Shown in pieces: positions 9,329 to 20,311 of a stretch of DNA of 64,000 nt (its first letter is position 1; each line of letters starts with the position of its first letter). The DNA is from Sphingomonas sediminicola (GTDB lineage: Bacteria; Pseudomonadota; Alphaproteobacteria; Sphingomonadales; Sphingomonadaceae): NCBI RefSeq assembly GCF_014489515.1, contig NZ_CP060782.1, positions 2,693,026-2,757,025 of the forward strand, read 5' to 3'. Under the pieces are notes generated by a model. It was given only the letters and a program-made list of their open reading frames with translations. It did no database searches and was not told the origin of the DNA. The position numbers and the translations under genes are program-made.

Positions 9329-9454
9329 TTAGCCCTGGCGAGCCTTGAAGCGCCGGTTCGTCTTGTTGATGACGTAGGTGCGCCCGCGACGGCGGATCAC
9401 GCGGCAATCGCGGTGGCGCGACTTGAGCGACTTCAAGCTGTTGCGAATCTTCAT
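9329..9454 (-). CDS. rpmJ: 50S ribosomal protein L36
   Basis: This 41-residue gene reads [19 protein letters not shown], then [21 protein letters not shown], the long (YkgO-like) alphaproteobacterial form of L36 that lacks the full zinc-binding Cys set. L36 is a small basic protein of the large subunit. It stands alone upstream of the exported-protein gene. Confidence 0.93.
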   Translation of the reverse strand: MKIRNSLKSLKSRHRDCRVIRRRGRTYVINKTNRRFKARQG

Positions 9455-9559
9455 GGCGCGCGCCTGTCTCTTCGTCTCGTTCTGTAAAAATAAGGAAGGC
9501 CGCCCGACGGGGCAGCCGCTCGGGGGCGCTTAGGCGAAAATCCCTTTCCCCGTCAAGGT

Positions 9560-11181
9560 TCAGCGTACCGGCTTCCTTTGAGCCTTGGGCTGCGAAGGCG
9601 CGTAGGTCTCCCCGAAATAGTCGCCCGCATACCAGAGCGGCCGCTGATCGGCGTCCGCCATGTTGCGCGCAATCCGATAGTTGAGCTCCGCGAATTTGGC
9701 CCCGCCTGCCAGCGAATCGGCTGCGCCAGGTCGTCCTTCACCGTGTGATAGGTCTCGGCCAGGAATTTCTGCCACGCTTGCGCGCCGCCGTTCGCCTGCC
9801 CGGTCATCAGGAATACCGCCGGCACTCCCGCCTGCACGAACGGATAATGGTCCGAGCGGACGAACAAGGTCTCCTGCGGCATTGGGTCCGGAGAGAGCCC
9901 GATGTGCATGCTCGAGCCGGCCGCCGCGACCGCACGGCCGGTCGTCGAATGATCGGCTCCGAACGCCACGACGTCCGTGAAGTCGTAGAGCAGAAGCGGC
10001 ATATCGAGATCGACCAGCCCGACGATTTGCTGGGCCGGGATGGTCGGATGCGAAGCGAAATATCCGGCGCCGAGCAGGCCGTATTCCTCGCCCGTATTGG
10101 CGATGAACAGGACAGAGCGCCGAGGGGGCTTCCCCGAAGCGACGAAATCGCGGGCCGCCTCGATCATCGTCGCGACCCCGGCGGCATTGTCGAGCGCGCC
10201 ATTGTAGATGGCGTCCTGTCCGGGCTTCGCATCCGGATATAGCCCAAGATGGTCGAGGTGGCCCATCAGCACGACATGTTCTCGCGCCAGCTGTGGGTCT
10301 GATCCCGGAAGCACGGCCAGCACTTCCGGACTCGTGAAGTCCTGCCAGTTGCTCGTCGCTGCGATCGACAAAGTCGCGGGCAGCTGGAAGCCGCGCACCT
10401 TTTTGCCGGCCGCGACGTCGGCGCGGATCGCCTTCAATTGTCGCGGCGCGCGCTCGAACAGTCGTTCCGTCCATTCCGACGATAGCGCCACGAGCGCCTG
10501 CGCCGCCCCGCCGCGACTGGTCCGGCCGCCGGCGTCGATCCAGTCGACCACCGGCCTCGACCCGAAGCGCTGGACCTGGCTGATGGCAGTAACCGCGTCG
10601 TTGATCTCGATGAGGCCGATCGCGCCCTGCGCGCCGGCGGTCTCGACCTGCATCGACCGCAGGTGCGCGGAGATTTCAGAGGGAACGCCAGGCACCGAAT
10701 CCGCCAGCGCAACGACGATCTTCCCCCGCACGTCGAGGCCCGAATAATCGTCGATGCCGAGCCGCGCGTCGCGGACGCCGTGTCCGACGAAAACCAGCGG
10801 AACGTTGAGCGCTATCTCGCGACGCGTCACGTTCGGCCGGACCGCCGCATCCTTGCCCACGACCAGCTTCGTCGTGCGCCCGTTGATGGTCATCGATATC
10901 GCGGGCGGGTTAGCCAGGGTCGCGCGCCGGAAAGGCACGTCCAGAAAATAGCTTCCGTTGGCGCCGCCGGGTTTGAGGCCAAGCTTGCGGAATTCCGAAG
11001 CCACGTAATTGGCGGCGATCAGATGTCCGTGCGAACCCGTATCGCGTCCTTCGAGGATGTCGCTGGCAAGGAATTCGACATGGCCGCGGATGCGGTCCGC
11101 GGCGAGAAGATCTTCGGAGGGCCTTGCCGGCGCCGCCCCGATCAGCAGCGCCGCAAGGAACGCGAGCGAAATGCGCTTCAA
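9560..11181 (-). CDS. M28 family metallopeptidase (one frameshift)
   Basis: The corrected product is about 540 residues with a signal peptide (KRISLAFLAALLIGAAPA), a PA-type insertion, and an M28 di-zinc peptidase domain. The ligand motifs MGHLDHLG, GALDNAAG and NTGEEYGLLG are present. It is probably a periplasmic aminopeptidase. The frame breaks at CCCC 9700-9703. Adding one base restores IRWQAGAKFAELNYRIARN and a stop at 9560. There is no ATG at the signal; TTG at 11187 (overlapping the galE stop) or TTG at 11181 must be the start. It is co-transcribed behind galE. Confidence 0.85.
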
Positions 11182-11183
11182 TC

Positions 11184-12185
11184 TCAAGCCCAGTTCCGCG
11201 ATTGCAGCTTGCGCTCCCAATCGAGTGCGTGGGTCAGGATCGTCTCGATGTCCGCGTAGCGAGCATTCCAATCGAGCGTTTCCAGCAGCGCCTTGTTCGA
11301 GGAGATGAGCAGCGGCGGATCGCCCGCGCGCCGGCCCTTCATTTCGCGGCGAATCGGCTGGCCGAGCACCTTGTCCAACGCGTCCAGCACCTCGAGCACC
11401 GACAGACCTCGCCCATAGCCCAGGTTGAGCACGAGGTTCTCTTCCGGCCGCTCGATCAGCCGTTCGAGCGCCTTCAAATGCGCATCCACGAGGTCGGAGA
11501 CGTGAATGTAGTCGCGCACGCAGCTTCCGTCGGGCGTCTGATAGTCGGTCCCGAACACGTCGACATGGTCGCGCTTCCCGACCGCGGCCTCGACCGCGAC
11601 CTTGATGAGATGGGTCGAGCCCTTGCCGACCTGGCCGGAACGGCCTGCCGGGTCAGCGCCCGAGACATTGAAATATCGCAGCGCCGCAAAGTTGAGCGGG
11701 TAGGCGGCCGCCGAATCCTCGAGCATCCGCTCGGTCATCAGCTTCGACGCGCCGTACGGATTGATCGGCAGTTTCGCGACGGCCTCGTCGACGGGCACGC
11801 GCTCCGGCTCGCCGTATACCGCGGCGGTCGACGAGAAGACGACATGGCAGATGCCCGCATCCACCGCTGTCGAGATCAGCGAATGGCTCGCGACCGTATT
11901 GTTGCGATAATAGTCGAGCGGTTTCTCCACGCTTTCGGGGACGACGATCGATCCCGCGAAATGCATGATCGCGCCGATGTCTTGCTCGGCGAAGATGCGT
12001 TCGACCAGCGCGCGGTCGGCGACATTGCCCTCGTAGAACGGGACGTCGTCCGGGAGCAGATAGCGGCTGCCCGTTGAAAGATCGTCGATGACGGAGACTG
12101 GCCAGCCCGCGTCGCGAAGGGCGAGGACTGCGTGGCTGCCGATATAGCCGGCCCCGCCGGTTACGAGCACTGGGATACTGGACAT
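11184..12185 (-). CDS. galE: UDP-glucose 4-epimerase
   Basis: This 333-residue extended SDR enzyme has the NAD-binding GGAGYIGSH at residues 9-17, the SSTAAVYG catalytic Ser region and the YGASK motif (YxxxK). It also has the FNVSGADP segment typical of GalE. It interconverts UDP-glucose and UDP-galactose for surface polysaccharide synthesis. The frame is uninterrupted. The M28 peptidase start overlaps its stop by 4 bases. Confidence 0.92.
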   Translation of the reverse strand: MSSIPVLVTGGAGYIGSHAVLALRDAGWPVSVIDDLSTGSRYLLPDDVPFYEGNVADRALVERIFAEQDIGAIMHFAGSIVVPESVEKPLDYYRNNTVASHSLISTAVDAGICHVVFSSTAAVYGEPERVPVDEAVAKLPINPYGASKLMTERMLEDSAAAYPLNFAALRYFNVSGADPAGRSGQVGKGSTHLIKVAVEAAVGKRDHVDVFGTDYQTPDGSCVRDYIHVSDLVDAHLKALERLIERPEENLVLNLGYGRGLSVLEVLDALDKVLGQPIRREMKGRRAGDPPLLISSNKALLETLDWNARYADIETILTHALDWERKLQSRNWA

Positions 12186-12310
12186 GCGAGTGATGGCTAG
12201 CGGAGGCGGCTCTGTCGCGCCAGAGCCGTCTATCGTCTGGTCAAGTACAAGACGGATGCTCTTGTTTCAGTTATGATTTCGGAGTCGATGCCGCCGATTG
12301 CAGGGGCGCT

Positions 12311-13203
12311 ATGTTGATTGCCTTGCTCGTTCCACTGGCTTTGGCGAGCCTCGTCTTCACGATCGTCTTGCTTCGATCGGCGATTACAGACCGAACCGTG
12401 CCAAGTCTTGAAGCGACGGCTCTCGGCGCGATCACCAATTTCTTTGACACACTCGGCATTGGCTCATTCGCGCCCACGATGGCCTGGTTCAAATTCCGCA
12501 ATTTGGTTCCTGACCGGATAATTCCCTCTACGATGCTGGTCGGCCATTCGCTGCCCTCGATCTTGCAGGCCTTTATATTCCTGATCCTTCTTGGCTTGCT
12601 CGTCGATCCGGTCCTCATCGTCGGTTGCGGCGTTGCCCTTATGCTGGGCGGCTTGATCGGGGCGCCGTTGGTGGCTCGGGCAAAGGTGTGGCTGATACAA
12701 GTGATCGTCGCGGTTGCTTTGGTGATCGCGGCAGCGCTCTATACCATGAGCAACCTTAACCTGATGCCGGCCGGCGGCACGGCAAGCAGTCTCCCAGTCA
12801 ATCTGACCGTCGTTGCGATCTTTGCGAATTTCGGCCTCGGAATCTTGCTTAACTTCGGGATTGGTCACTACGCCCCAGCCTGGTCATGCTTAGCCTAATG
12901 GGCCTCGATCCAAGGCTCGCTTTCCCGGTTATGGCGACGGGAGGGGCCTTAACGATAGCGGGCGCAGGCACGCGTCACGTGCTGCGTGGCTATGTCGATC
13001 TACGGATCGCGCTGGGCATCGTTATTGGAGGCATCCCGGCCGTCTTCATCGCTGCATTCATCGTGAAGAGCATGCCGCTCGAGGTGCTCCGATGGATGGT
13101 CATCTTCGTTGTTCTTTATGCCGCGCTGATGATGTTCCGCGCCGCGATGGCCGGTCGCCGCAAGCCGCTGACACTAGAAGCCGATCGAGCTGCGGCGCTT
13201 TGA
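12311..13203 (+). CDS. TauE/SafE (TSUP) family membrane transporter (one frameshift)
   Basis: The corrected protein is about 297 residues with eight predicted membrane segments. The [18 protein letters not shown] segment and its second-half echo [18 protein letters not shown] are the two pseudo-repeat signatures of TSUP transporters, which move sulfur compounds or small organic anions. The frame is broken at CCCC 12873-12876; one extra C restores [16 protein letters not shown] across the junction. Substrate unknown. It stands alone between galE (divergent) and the M14 gene. Confidence 0.8.
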
Positions 13204-13312
13204 ACCTGTCACCGTAGTCTTTCGACAGGGGCGACCAACGCGGACCGTTTGCCTGATCCGCGCCCCCGCACTATCAGCGGCGCAATTCCAGAAAACTGCC
13301 AAAGAAGGTCCT

Positions 13313-14478
13313 ATGGCACTGACGATTTCGAGCGCGTTCGACGCAGGCAACATCCGCGTCGTGAAGCAGGACGGTTTTTCCGCCGACCTGGAGATCGTCA
13401 AGGACCATCTGTCCGACTTTTACCAGTGGTTCTATTTCCGCGTCGCGGGCGCAGGGGGCCGTGAAGTCACGTTGAACATCGTCAATTGCGCCGGCTCGGC
13501 CTATCCCAACGGCTGGCCTGACTACAAAGCCGTGGCGTCGAGCGATCGTGAGGAATGGCTGCGTATCGACGGGACGAGCTACGCCGACGGCGTCCTCACC
13601 ATCCGTTTCACGCCGGAAACCGACTGTGTCTGGCTCGCTTATTTCGCGCCTTATTCGATGGAGCGTCACCACGACCTCGTCGCGACCTACGCATCGCTTC
13701 CGTTCGTGGGATATGAATCGCTCGGCAAGTCGCTCGACGGCCAGGACATCGATTGCCTGACAATCGGCGACGGCGACCTCAACGTCTGGCTCTATGCCCG
13801 CCAACATCCGGGCGAGAGCATGGCCGAGTGGTGGATGGAGGGCGCACTCGAAAAGCTGACTGACGGCGATGATCCAGTCGCCCGCGTGCTCCTGCGCGAC
13901 TGCACTTTCCACATTGTTCCGAACATGAACCCGGACGGATCGCGCCGCGGCCACCTGCGCACCAACGCCGCCGGCATCAACCTTAATCGCGAGTGGCACG
14001 CGCCTTCGGCCGAGAAGAGTCCCGAGGTTCTTTATGTCCGTAATGCGATGGACGAGACGGGCGTTGACTTCGCGATGGACGTTCACGGCGATGAGGCGAT
14101 CCCCGCCAACTTCCTTGCGGGATTCGAGGGCATTCCGTCGATCACCGATCGGCAGACCCGCCTGTTCAAGCTCTTTTCCGAAAATCTCGAGCGCATCTCG
14201 CCCGACTTCCAGACTAGCCAGGGCTATGAGCTTGCGGCTCCCGGCCAGGCCAACATGTCCATGTCCACGACCCAGCTCGCCGAGCGCTACGGCTGCGTGT
14301 CCATGACCCTGGAAATGCCGTTCAAGGACAATTTTGACCTGCCGGACCCGTTGTACGGCTGGAGCCCGAGCGATCGAAATTCCTCGCCTTCGCCTGCCTC
14401 GACGCTCTGCACGCGATCTTACCGGAACTGACGAAAGCCAAAGCCCAGAATGCGGCTAAGGCCAAGGTCGACGCCTGA
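13313..14478 (+). CDS. M14 family cytosolic carboxypeptidase (one frameshift)
   Basis: The corrected product is about 388 residues. An N-terminal beta-sandwich (residues 1-125) is followed by an M14 zinc carboxypeptidase domain with the HPGES ligand pair near residue 164, [15 protein letters not shown], and the DVHGDE ligand. This is the architecture of the M14 'cytosolic carboxypeptidase' family. The frame breaks near 14368; adding a G after CCC gives [20 protein letters not shown] and a stop at 14476-14478 that overlaps the gpmA start by one base. The two genes should be co-transcribed. Confidence 0.85.
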
Positions 14479-15170
14479 TGCCGACGCTCGTCCTGCTCCG
14501 CCACGGCCAGTCGCAGTGGAACCTGGAGAACCGGTTCACCGGCTGGTGGGACGTCGATTTGAGCGAGCAGGGCGTCGCCGAGGCGCGCGGGGCAGGAGCT
14601 TTGCTCCGTGAGCGCGGGTATGCGTTCGACCGCTGCTTCACCAGCGTCCTGACGCGCGCGATCCGCACGCTTCATCTCGTCCTGCACGAGCTCGACAGCC
14701 TGTGGCTTCCGGTAGCCAAGGACTGGCACCTCAATGAGCGCCACTATGGCGGGCTTACGGGCCTCAACAAGCAGGAGATGATCGACAAGGTCGGGGCTGA
14801 GCAGGTCAAGATCTGGCGCCGATCCTACGACATCCCGCCGCCGCCGCTTCCCGAAGACAGCGAGTACGACGTCAGCCACGACCGGCGCTACGCCGGCATT
14901 CCGGTTCCAAATACGGAAAGTCTCAAGGATACGATCGCGCGGGCGCTTCCTTATTACGAGGCGGAGATCGCTCCGGCCCTGAAGCACGGCGAACGAATCC
15001 TCGTCGCTGCGCATGGCAACTCGATCCGCGGCATCATCAAGCATTTGTCGAGCATCGGTGATGACGAGATCGTCGGCGTCGAGATCCCGACCGGGCAGCC
15101 GCTCGTCTACGAGCTGAACGACGACCTCAGCGTCCGCGACTCATTCTATTTGAGTGAACGCGCGGCTTAG
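14478..15170 (+). CDS. gpmA: 2,3-bisphosphoglycerate-dependent phosphoglycerate mutase
   Basis: This 230-residue glycolytic enzyme has [20 protein letters not shown] at its start (phospho-His motif RHG), the RAIRT and [13 protein letters not shown] segments, and AAHGNS near residue 181. It interconverts 3- and 2-phosphoglycerate. The start codon shares a base with the M14 stop. Its end is convergent with the diguanylate cyclase gene, overlapping by 4 bases. Confidence 0.93.
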   Translation: MPTLVLLRHGQSQWNLENRFTGWWDVDLSEQGVAEARGAGALLRERGYAFDRCFTSVLTRAIRTLHLVLHELDSLWLPVAKDWHLNERHYGGLTGLNKQEMIDKVGAEQVKIWRRSYDIPPPPLPEDSEYDVSHDRRYAGIPVPNTESLKDTIARALPYYEAEIAPALKHGERILVAAHGNSIRGIIKHLSSIGDDEIVGVEIPTGQPLVYELNDDLSVRDSFYLSERAA

Positions 15171-15745
15171 GCCGCGGCCTTGTCCCGATACATCGCCAGA
15201 TCGGCGCGGGCCATGACGGCGTCCGGCTGGTCGTGCGGCTCGATCACTGAAATGCCGATCGCTACGCTCAGCGGTAGGCAGGTTCCCTGGAAGCAGAACT
15301 CGCGGCCGGCGATCATCGACGCGAGCCGGCCGGCCGTATCGATGGCGCTGTGTTCGTCTGCCCGTTCGAGAAGGATCCCGAATTCGTCCCCGCCGAGCCG
15401 CGCGACGCAATCGCTCTTGCGAACGCCTTGCGAAAGCATGTCGGCGACCTGGATCAGGGCATGGTCGCCGGCCTGGTGACCGAAGGTATCGTTGATCATC
15501 TTCAGCCCGTCGATGTCGACGAACAGCATCGCGGCGCTGTCATCATAGCGGCTGACGCGGTCGATCGCTGCTTCGAGCTGACGCATGAATCCGCGGCGAT
15601 TCGGAAGGTCGATCAGGACGTCCTGATGGGCGAGGCGGTCGAGCAGTTCCACGCGCTCATGAAGCTGAGAAATCTCAGCCTTGAGGCGCCTGACTTCGGC
15701 CAGCAACGTGTCAGGATCGGTCATGTCGATGACCACGTCGTCCAT
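15167..15745 (-). CDS. GGDEF-domain diguanylate cyclase (cytoplasmic)
   Basis: This 192-residue protein has a short coiled coil (residues about 10-40) and a GGDEF domain with intact active site GGDEF near residue 118. An inhibitory RxxD site (RKSD) lies exactly five residues upstream. It should make c-di-GMP from two GTP and be product-inhibited. There is no membrane segment or sensor domain; dimerisation through the coiled coil is likely. The PilZ genes 10 kb away are candidate receptors. Confidence 0.85.
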   Translation of the reverse strand: MDDVVIDMTDPDTLLAEVRRLKAEISQLHERVELLDRLAHQDVLIDLPNRRGFMRQLEAAIDRVSRYDDSAAMLFVDIDGLKMINDTFGHQAGDHALIQVADMLSQGVRKSDCVARLGGDEFGILLERADEHSAIDTAGRLASMIAGREFCFQGTCLPLSVAIGISVIEPHDQPDAVMARADLAMYRDKAAA

Positions 15746-15878
15746 GGCAATCTGAGATTCCCCTTCGCTGACCGATACATAACTTGAATCTGTGACGGGG
15801 AAAATACTTAAGCCACGCCAAGACGTTGCGCGTGCCCTGCCTTGTTCCTAAACGGCACAACTCCTTGGGCTGGATTAA

Positions 15879-16370
15879 ATGGGTACGATGGCGCAGCCGC
15901 TGGTCGGGATCATCATGGGGAGCAGCTCCGACTGGGAGACGATGCGCCACGCCGCCGAGACGCTCGACAAGCTCGGGGTCGCGCACGAAACCAAGGTCGT
16001 CTCCGCCCATCGCACGCCCAAGCGGCTCTACGACTATGCCTCGTCGGCGAAGGAGCGGGGCCTCAAGATCATCATCGCCGGTGCCGGTGGCGCCGCGCAT
16101 CTTCCGGGTATGGCGGCCTCGATGACCAGCCTCCCGGTCCTCGGTGTGCCGGTCGAAAGCCAGGCGCTGAAGGGCATGGATAGCCTGCTGTCGATCGTCC
16201 AGATGCCGGCCGGAGTTCCCGTCGGCACCCTTGCTATAGGCCGGGCAGGCGCGGTCAATGCAGGCCTTCTCGCAGCGTCGATCCTCGCGATCACTGACGA
16301 CCAGCTCTCTGCTCGCGTCGAGCGCTATCGCGAAGAGCAAACCCAATCGGTGGCTGAAACGCCGGAATGA
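15879..16370 (+). CDS. purE: N5-carboxyaminoimidazole ribonucleotide mutase
   Basis: This 163-residue protein carries the PurE signature [13 protein letters not shown] at the N-terminus, [14 protein letters not shown], and [12 protein letters not shown]. It converts N5-CAIR to CAIR in purine synthesis, acting just after PurK. Its last 4 bases overlap the start of purK (ATGA), so the pair is translationally coupled. Confidence 0.93.
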   Translation: MGTMAQPLVGIIMGSSSDWETMRHAAETLDKLGVAHETKVVSAHRTPKRLYDYASSAKERGLKIIIAGAGGAAHLPGMAASMTSLPVLGVPVESQALKGMDSLLSIVQMPAGVPVGTLAIGRAGAVNAGLLAASILAITDDQLSARVERYREEQTQSVAETPE

Positions 16371-17427
16371 TTCCGCCCGGGTCGACCATCGGTATCGTCG
16401 GCGGCGGCCAGCTCGGCCGGATGCTCGCGATGGCCTCGGCCCAGCTAGGCTACAGGTGCCACATCCTCGACCCGCACGACCGGCCGTGCGCTGCGGATGT
16501 CGCCGCGGAGTTTACGCGCGCTGCGTACGATGATCGCTCGGCGTTGGAAGCTTTCGGAGCAAGGGTCGACGTCGCGACGTACGAATTCGAAAACCTTCCG
16601 GTCGGTCCGCTGGGCGTTCTCGCGGACAAGCTTCATCCCGGCGTAAAGTCGCTCGCGGTCGCTCAGGACCGCGCCGAAGAAAAGTCGTTCATCGAAGGCA
16701 CCGGAGCCCGCGTCGCCCCGTGGCGCTCCGTTACCAGCCTCGACGACGTGGCGCGCGCAGTTGCGGAGCTGGGCGTCCCCATCGTCCTGAAGACCCGCCG
16801 CTACGGCTATGATGGCAAGGGCCAAGCCTGGATTCGCTCTTCGGGCGACGCGGAGGGGCATGGGAGGCAATCCGCGGGGAGCCCGCGGTCGCCGAGGCCG
16901 GTGTCAACTTCGCCGCCGAATTTTCGGTCATCGTCGCGCGATGGGCGGACGGCCGCACAACCTTCTGGGACAGCCCGGACAACGTCCACCGCGAAGGCAT
17001 CCTCCGCACGTCGACCGTTCCCGCTCCCGCCGTGATCGCGGATCAGGTCGAGGAAGCCCGCGCTGCGGCCGCCGGGATCGCCGAGGCGCTCGACCATGTC
17101 GGAGTCCTCACCGTCGAATTCTTTGCCAGCGCCGACGGCCCCGTCGTCAACGAGATCGCGCCGCGCGTTCACAACAGCGGCCACTGGACGATCGAGGGCG
17201 CCTTCACTTCGCAGTTCGAGCAGCACATCCGCGCCATCTGCGATCTTCCGCCCGGATCGACCGCGCTCGCGGCCTCGTCGGTGGTCATGGCCAACCTCAT
17301 TGGCGACGAGATCGACGGCTGGCAGGCTCTTCTGTCCGACCCGCGCGCCCACGTGCACATTTATGGTAAGGGCGCCGCTCGCCCCGGCCGGAAGATGGGC
17401 CACGTCACCAGGTTGACGCTGAAATGA
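16367..17427 (+). CDS. purK: N5-carboxyaminoimidazole ribonucleotide synthase (one frameshift)
   Basis: The corrected product is about 353 residues, an ATP-grasp enzyme starting with [15 protein letters not shown] and containing [18 protein letters not shown] and the metal-site segment [15 protein letters not shown]. It makes N5-CAIR from AIR, bicarbonate and ATP. The frame is broken at GGGG 16855-16858; one extra G restores [20 protein letters not shown] across the gap. purE overlaps upstream and a GST gene overlaps the stop (ATGA). Confidence 0.9.
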
Positions 17428-18149
17428 AGATCATCGGAAGCTTCGTCAGCCCCTACGTCCGCAAGGTGCTTGCCTGCATGCACCTCAAGGGTCTCGACTA
17501 TGAGATCGATCCGATCACGCCCTTCTTCGGCAATGACGAGTTCCGCCGCCTGAGCCCGCTGTGTCGCATCCCGGTCCTGATCGACGGCGACTTCAGCGCA
17601 AGCGATTCCTCGGTGATCTGCGCCTATCTCGACGAAGCGTGTCCCGGCTATCCACTGCTTCCCGCAGACCCGAAGGACCGCGCCCGCGCGCGCTGGCTTG
17701 AGGAATATTCCGACACGCGCCTCGGCGACGTCTTCATCTGGGGCCTGTTCTACCAGAAGATCGTCCACCCGATGGTCTGGAGCGAGCCGGGCGACCAGCA
17801 GCGCATCGCCAAGGTGCTGGCCGAGGACGCTCCCGCGACGCTCGACTATCTCGAAGGCGAGCTACCGGAGCGCGGCTGGCTGTTCGGCGACTTCAGTCTG
17901 GCGGACATCGCCATCGCCAGCTTCTTCCGCAACGCCGCCTACGCGGACTTCAGGCCGGACGCCGCCCGCTGGCCGCGTGTCGCGAGTTTCGTCGAGCGAG
18001 CGCTTGCGCACGATGCCTTCGCCTCCACTCTGCCGTTCGAGGACATCCAGCGCAGAGTCGACATCAGGGGCCGCCGGCAAGCCCTGCTGGATGCCGGAGC
18101 GCCGCTGACCGCGGAATCGCTCGGGCTCCCGACCCGCGGAAAGGCATGA
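17424..18149 (+). CDS. Glutathione S-transferase family protein
   Basis: This 241-residue protein has an N-terminal thioredoxin-like domain opening with GSFVSPYVRKV (Ser as candidate catalytic residue), a cis-Pro region CRIPVLIDGD and the glutathione-gamma-Glu site DSSVICAYL. An all-helical C-terminal domain follows with GWLFGDFSLADIAI. It is a cytoplasmic GST of unknown substrate. It overlaps purK by 4 bases and is part of the purEK transcript, although a functional link is not evident. Confidence 0.85.
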   Translation: MKIIGSFVSPYVRKVLACMHLKGLDYEIDPITPFFGNDEFRRLSPLCRIPVLIDGDFSASDSSVICAYLDEACPGYPLLPADPKDRARARWLEEYSDTRLGDVFIWGLFYQKIVHPMVWSEPGDQQRIAKVLAEDAPATLDYLEGELPERGWLFGDFSLADIAIASFFRNAAYADFRPDAARWPRVASFVERALAHDAFASTLPFEDIQRRVDIRGRRQALLDAGAPLTAESLGLPTRGKA

Positions 18150-18156
18150 TGCGCCT

Positions 18157-18563
18157 TTAGCGGGCGTCCGCTGGCTTGTTGGCTTTGAGCAGGATCGCAG
18201 CGAGTGCGATCGCCGCTGCAACGTCATATCCGCCGCAGAAGCCCGGCCACCACTCCGGCGCTCCTGGTCCCGGAAACCAGTTGTACCGAACGAAGTCGAA
18301 CACCCCGTGCGCCGCAAGCCCGGCGGCGGCGACCCACAGGCTCGTCCGGAACCCGACCACGGCCAGCCCGCGAAAATCGCGAAGCCGATCAACTCGGGCA
18401 CTAGACCCGGCCCGCGACCCGCCATGACCGCGAACAGCACGTAAAAGGCTCCGACGATGATCAGGACTGTCGGGTAGAAAGCTTTGTCGCGGTCGAGTCC
18501 AACGGCGTGAGCAAACACCGCGACGACCCCTGCGAGGACAATTCCAATGAACAACGGCACCAC
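18157..18563 (-). CDS. DUF6010-like membrane protein (one frameshift)
   Basis: The corrected product is about 135 residues with four hydrophobic segments and a conserved-looking AHGVFDFVRYNWFPGPG...WWPGFCGGYD block resembling the DUF6010 family. Function unknown. The first frame runs into a Gly/Ser/Arg-rich tail over the GST gene. Adding one C near 18361-18366 gives IFAGLAVVGFRTSLWVAAAG and the stop at 18157. It is convergent with the GST gene with an 8-base gap. Confidence 0.65.
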
Positions 18564-18983
18564 GTCAGCTTAGCTTGGGCTGATCTCGACGCAATGTCCG
18601 CCTTCTACCCCATTCGGAACTCCGATTGCGCCACATTCTTGTCCCCCCGATGGCTTGGTTTGGGTCTGGAATAGATTTCCTGGAATCGAATTTTGCGCGG
18701 CGGTGATCGACTCATCCGGATCGTCGCAAATGCAGGAGACAGACAGGCAAAATTACTCTCGGCGGGGAAACGAGGAGCGTAAGCGCTCCCAATCGCTGCA
18801 ACCAGCGACAGCCGCTCGATTCACGGCATGCTTGCCGACCTTTGCCACAACTTGCGCACGCTCGGCCAATGCGAACAATAGGACGGGGATCGATCCGCAG
18901 TCCGGCACAGGAGAGCGAGGGATAGTGTTCGCGAGAATGATCGAGGGTGAACTCGTTCCGTCAGGATCGAATCGACCCTCAGT
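18564..18983. other. Intergenic region without recognised gene
   Basis: About 420 bases with only low-quality open frames. I see no RNA gene, clear terminator or repeat here. It lies between two leftward-reading genes, the receiver-like gene at 18984-19361 and the DUF6010-like gene that it feeds into at 18563, and may hold the latter's promoter. Confidence 0.5.
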
Positions 18984-19361
18984 CTAGACCTTCCCTAACA
19001 TATTCGAGGCTCGCAGCTCCGATCTGGCGACCTCGATCAGCAAGGTCTCGAGGAGAGTCCGTGGATCGACGGGCCGCGTCAGTACACTCGCCCTTTCGCC
19101 CAGGTCTCCCAGTGACTGCGGCAGCGCGACGCTCGTTTGAATGACAAGCGGAACGTCGCGCTCGGCGAGGAGCAAGACGACTTCGGACGCGCCTGGAAGC
19201 TCGCAATCGACGATTGCGCCGCCAACGTCGACGGAATCCAGGATGGTGAGGGCTTCGGAAAGCGTCGCTACCGGACCCGCCACACGGCCGTCCGACTCTT
19301 CGATAGCCTCAGACAGGTCCAGACCTGAATAGCCGCTCCCGTCAAAGATGAGGATCGTCAT
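18984..19361 (-). CDS. Degenerate receiver-domain protein
   Basis: From the ATG at 19361 this is about 125 residues with a response-regulator receiver fold: ILIFDGSG at strand 1, AIVDCELPG with the candidate phospho-Asp at strand 3, and VLTRPVDP where the usual conserved Lys is replaced by Arg. The N-terminal acidic pair is reduced to a single Asp. It may therefore not be phosphorylated normally and could act as a docking or sink protein. No output domain. An alternative start lies four codons upstream. Confidence 0.55.
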   Translation of the reverse strand: MTILIFDGSGYSGLDLSEAIEESDGRVAGPVATLSEALTILDSVDVGGAIVDCELPGASEVVLLLAERDVPLVIQTSVALPQSLGDLGERASVLTRPVDPRTLLETLLIEVARSELRASNMLGKV

Positions 19362-19468
19362 GGAGTTAAGCATCGCGTCCCCCTTTCGAGCGGGAGCACG
19401 CGAGGTCTCTCAGGCGCAGACTGCTCACACAAGAAGCCCGCGATCCGATACTAACGAACTTAAATTAC

Positions 19469-19666
19469 TTAAGTTTCTATGCCTACACTATTTAGGTCTT
19501 GCGTCGGCCAGCACCTCACTTTGCGAGAGGATTGCCAGAGCTCCAGCGGGCGGGCGCTCCAGCGGGCCACGAACTTCCCGGCGGCCTCATCGTTCTGCGC
19601 GCTGAATTCCTGGATAAGGTTGAAGTTGCCCAGGCCGTCATGAGCAAAGAGACGATAAGGGTGCAT
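19469..19666 (-). CDS. Small protein of unknown function
   Basis: This 65-residue protein has an N-terminal MHPYRLFAHDGLGNF and a RPLELWQSSRKVRCW segment that resembles short sphingomonad proteins of unknown role. It is soluble and mildly basic. The reading frame ends within low-complexity sequence, so the exact end is likely but the function is not known. It is a single gene. Confidence 0.5.
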   Translation of the reverse strand: MHPYRLFAHDGLGNFNLIQEFSAQNDEAAGKFVARWSARPLELWQSSRKVRCWPTQDLNSVGIET

Positions 19667-19853
19667 GAAGGCTCCTGCGGGTAGTCCCGCCTCAGCCTTC
19701 GCTTTGCGGATGGAATTGCCACCGCCTAGCGGGGCCGGTCGAGGTTATGTCCTGATCAGGTTAACGAAATGGCGCGTCCCGACCGCTATGCTTGCTTCCG
19801 ACGCAGTGCGGATCGCGAGCCCGACTGCAGCCTTGGTATGCCGAATATTCTAT

Positions 19854-20117
19854 TTATCGGCGGAAGTGGCGGCGGCGGGGGGCGCCGGATTGGCCGGCGA
19901 TCTTTTCCCGGAAGACGATCCTGCCCTTGGACAAGTCGTAGGGCGTCATTTCGACATGGACGCGGTCGCCGACGATGGACCGGATGCGGTAGCGCCGCAT
20001 CTTTCCGGCCGTGTAGGCGATGATCCGGACCTCGTTGTCCAGCGTCACTCCGAACCGGCCGTCGGGCAGGACCTCGTCGATGATGCCCTCGATCGTCAGC
20101 AGCTCTTCTTTCGCCAA
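19854..20117 (-). CDS. infA: Translation initiation factor IF-1
   Basis: This 87-residue S1/OB-fold protein begins [19 protein letters not shown] and contains [14 protein letters not shown] and [15 protein letters not shown], diagnostic of IF-1. It blocks the A site of the 30S subunit during initiation. It has a C-terminal Arg/His extension of about 15 residues beyond the usual 72. The start codon is TTG, with GGAG about 8 bases upstream; TTG on an essential translation factor suggests deliberate down-tuning or an error in the called base. Confidence 0.93.
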   Translation of the reverse strand: MAKEELLTIEGIIDEVLPDGRFGVTLDNEVRIIAYTAGKMRRYRIRSIVGDRVHVEMTPYDLSKGRIVFREKIAGQSGAPRRRHFRR

Positions 20118-20120
20118 GGC

Positions 20121-20264
20121 CTAAACTCCGACCGGATGAGGAGTGGGATCGTCATGGCCGGGGCGCCCTTCCCGGCCCTCGAGCGAAGGCCTGCGATCGG
20201 CATTGTCGATCACCAGCCGCAGCCGCGGGCGAAGCCGGTGAATGTTGCTGTGAGCGGAAGCCAT
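20121..20264 (-). CDS. Possible small Arg/Pro-rich ORF upstream of infA
   Basis: A 47-codon frame from ATG at 20264 ends 3 bases before the infA start, with its stop beside the infA ribosome-binding site. The product would be rich in Arg, His and Pro. The placement would allow translational coupling to infA, but there is no convincing ribosome-binding site or family match. Confidence 0.25.
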   Translation of the reverse strand: MASAHSNIHRLRPRLRLVIDNADRRPSLEGREGRPGHDDPTPHPVGV

Positions 20265-20311
20265 GACGGAGCTTTCAAATTGAAGGAGGCTTTGTGGAAA
20301 CAGGCGATCGA

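Noticed and set aside
18655..18987. 110-codon plus-strand frame
   Set aside because: Composition is not protein-like, it lacks a ribosome-binding site and runs into the receiver-like gene on the other strand.
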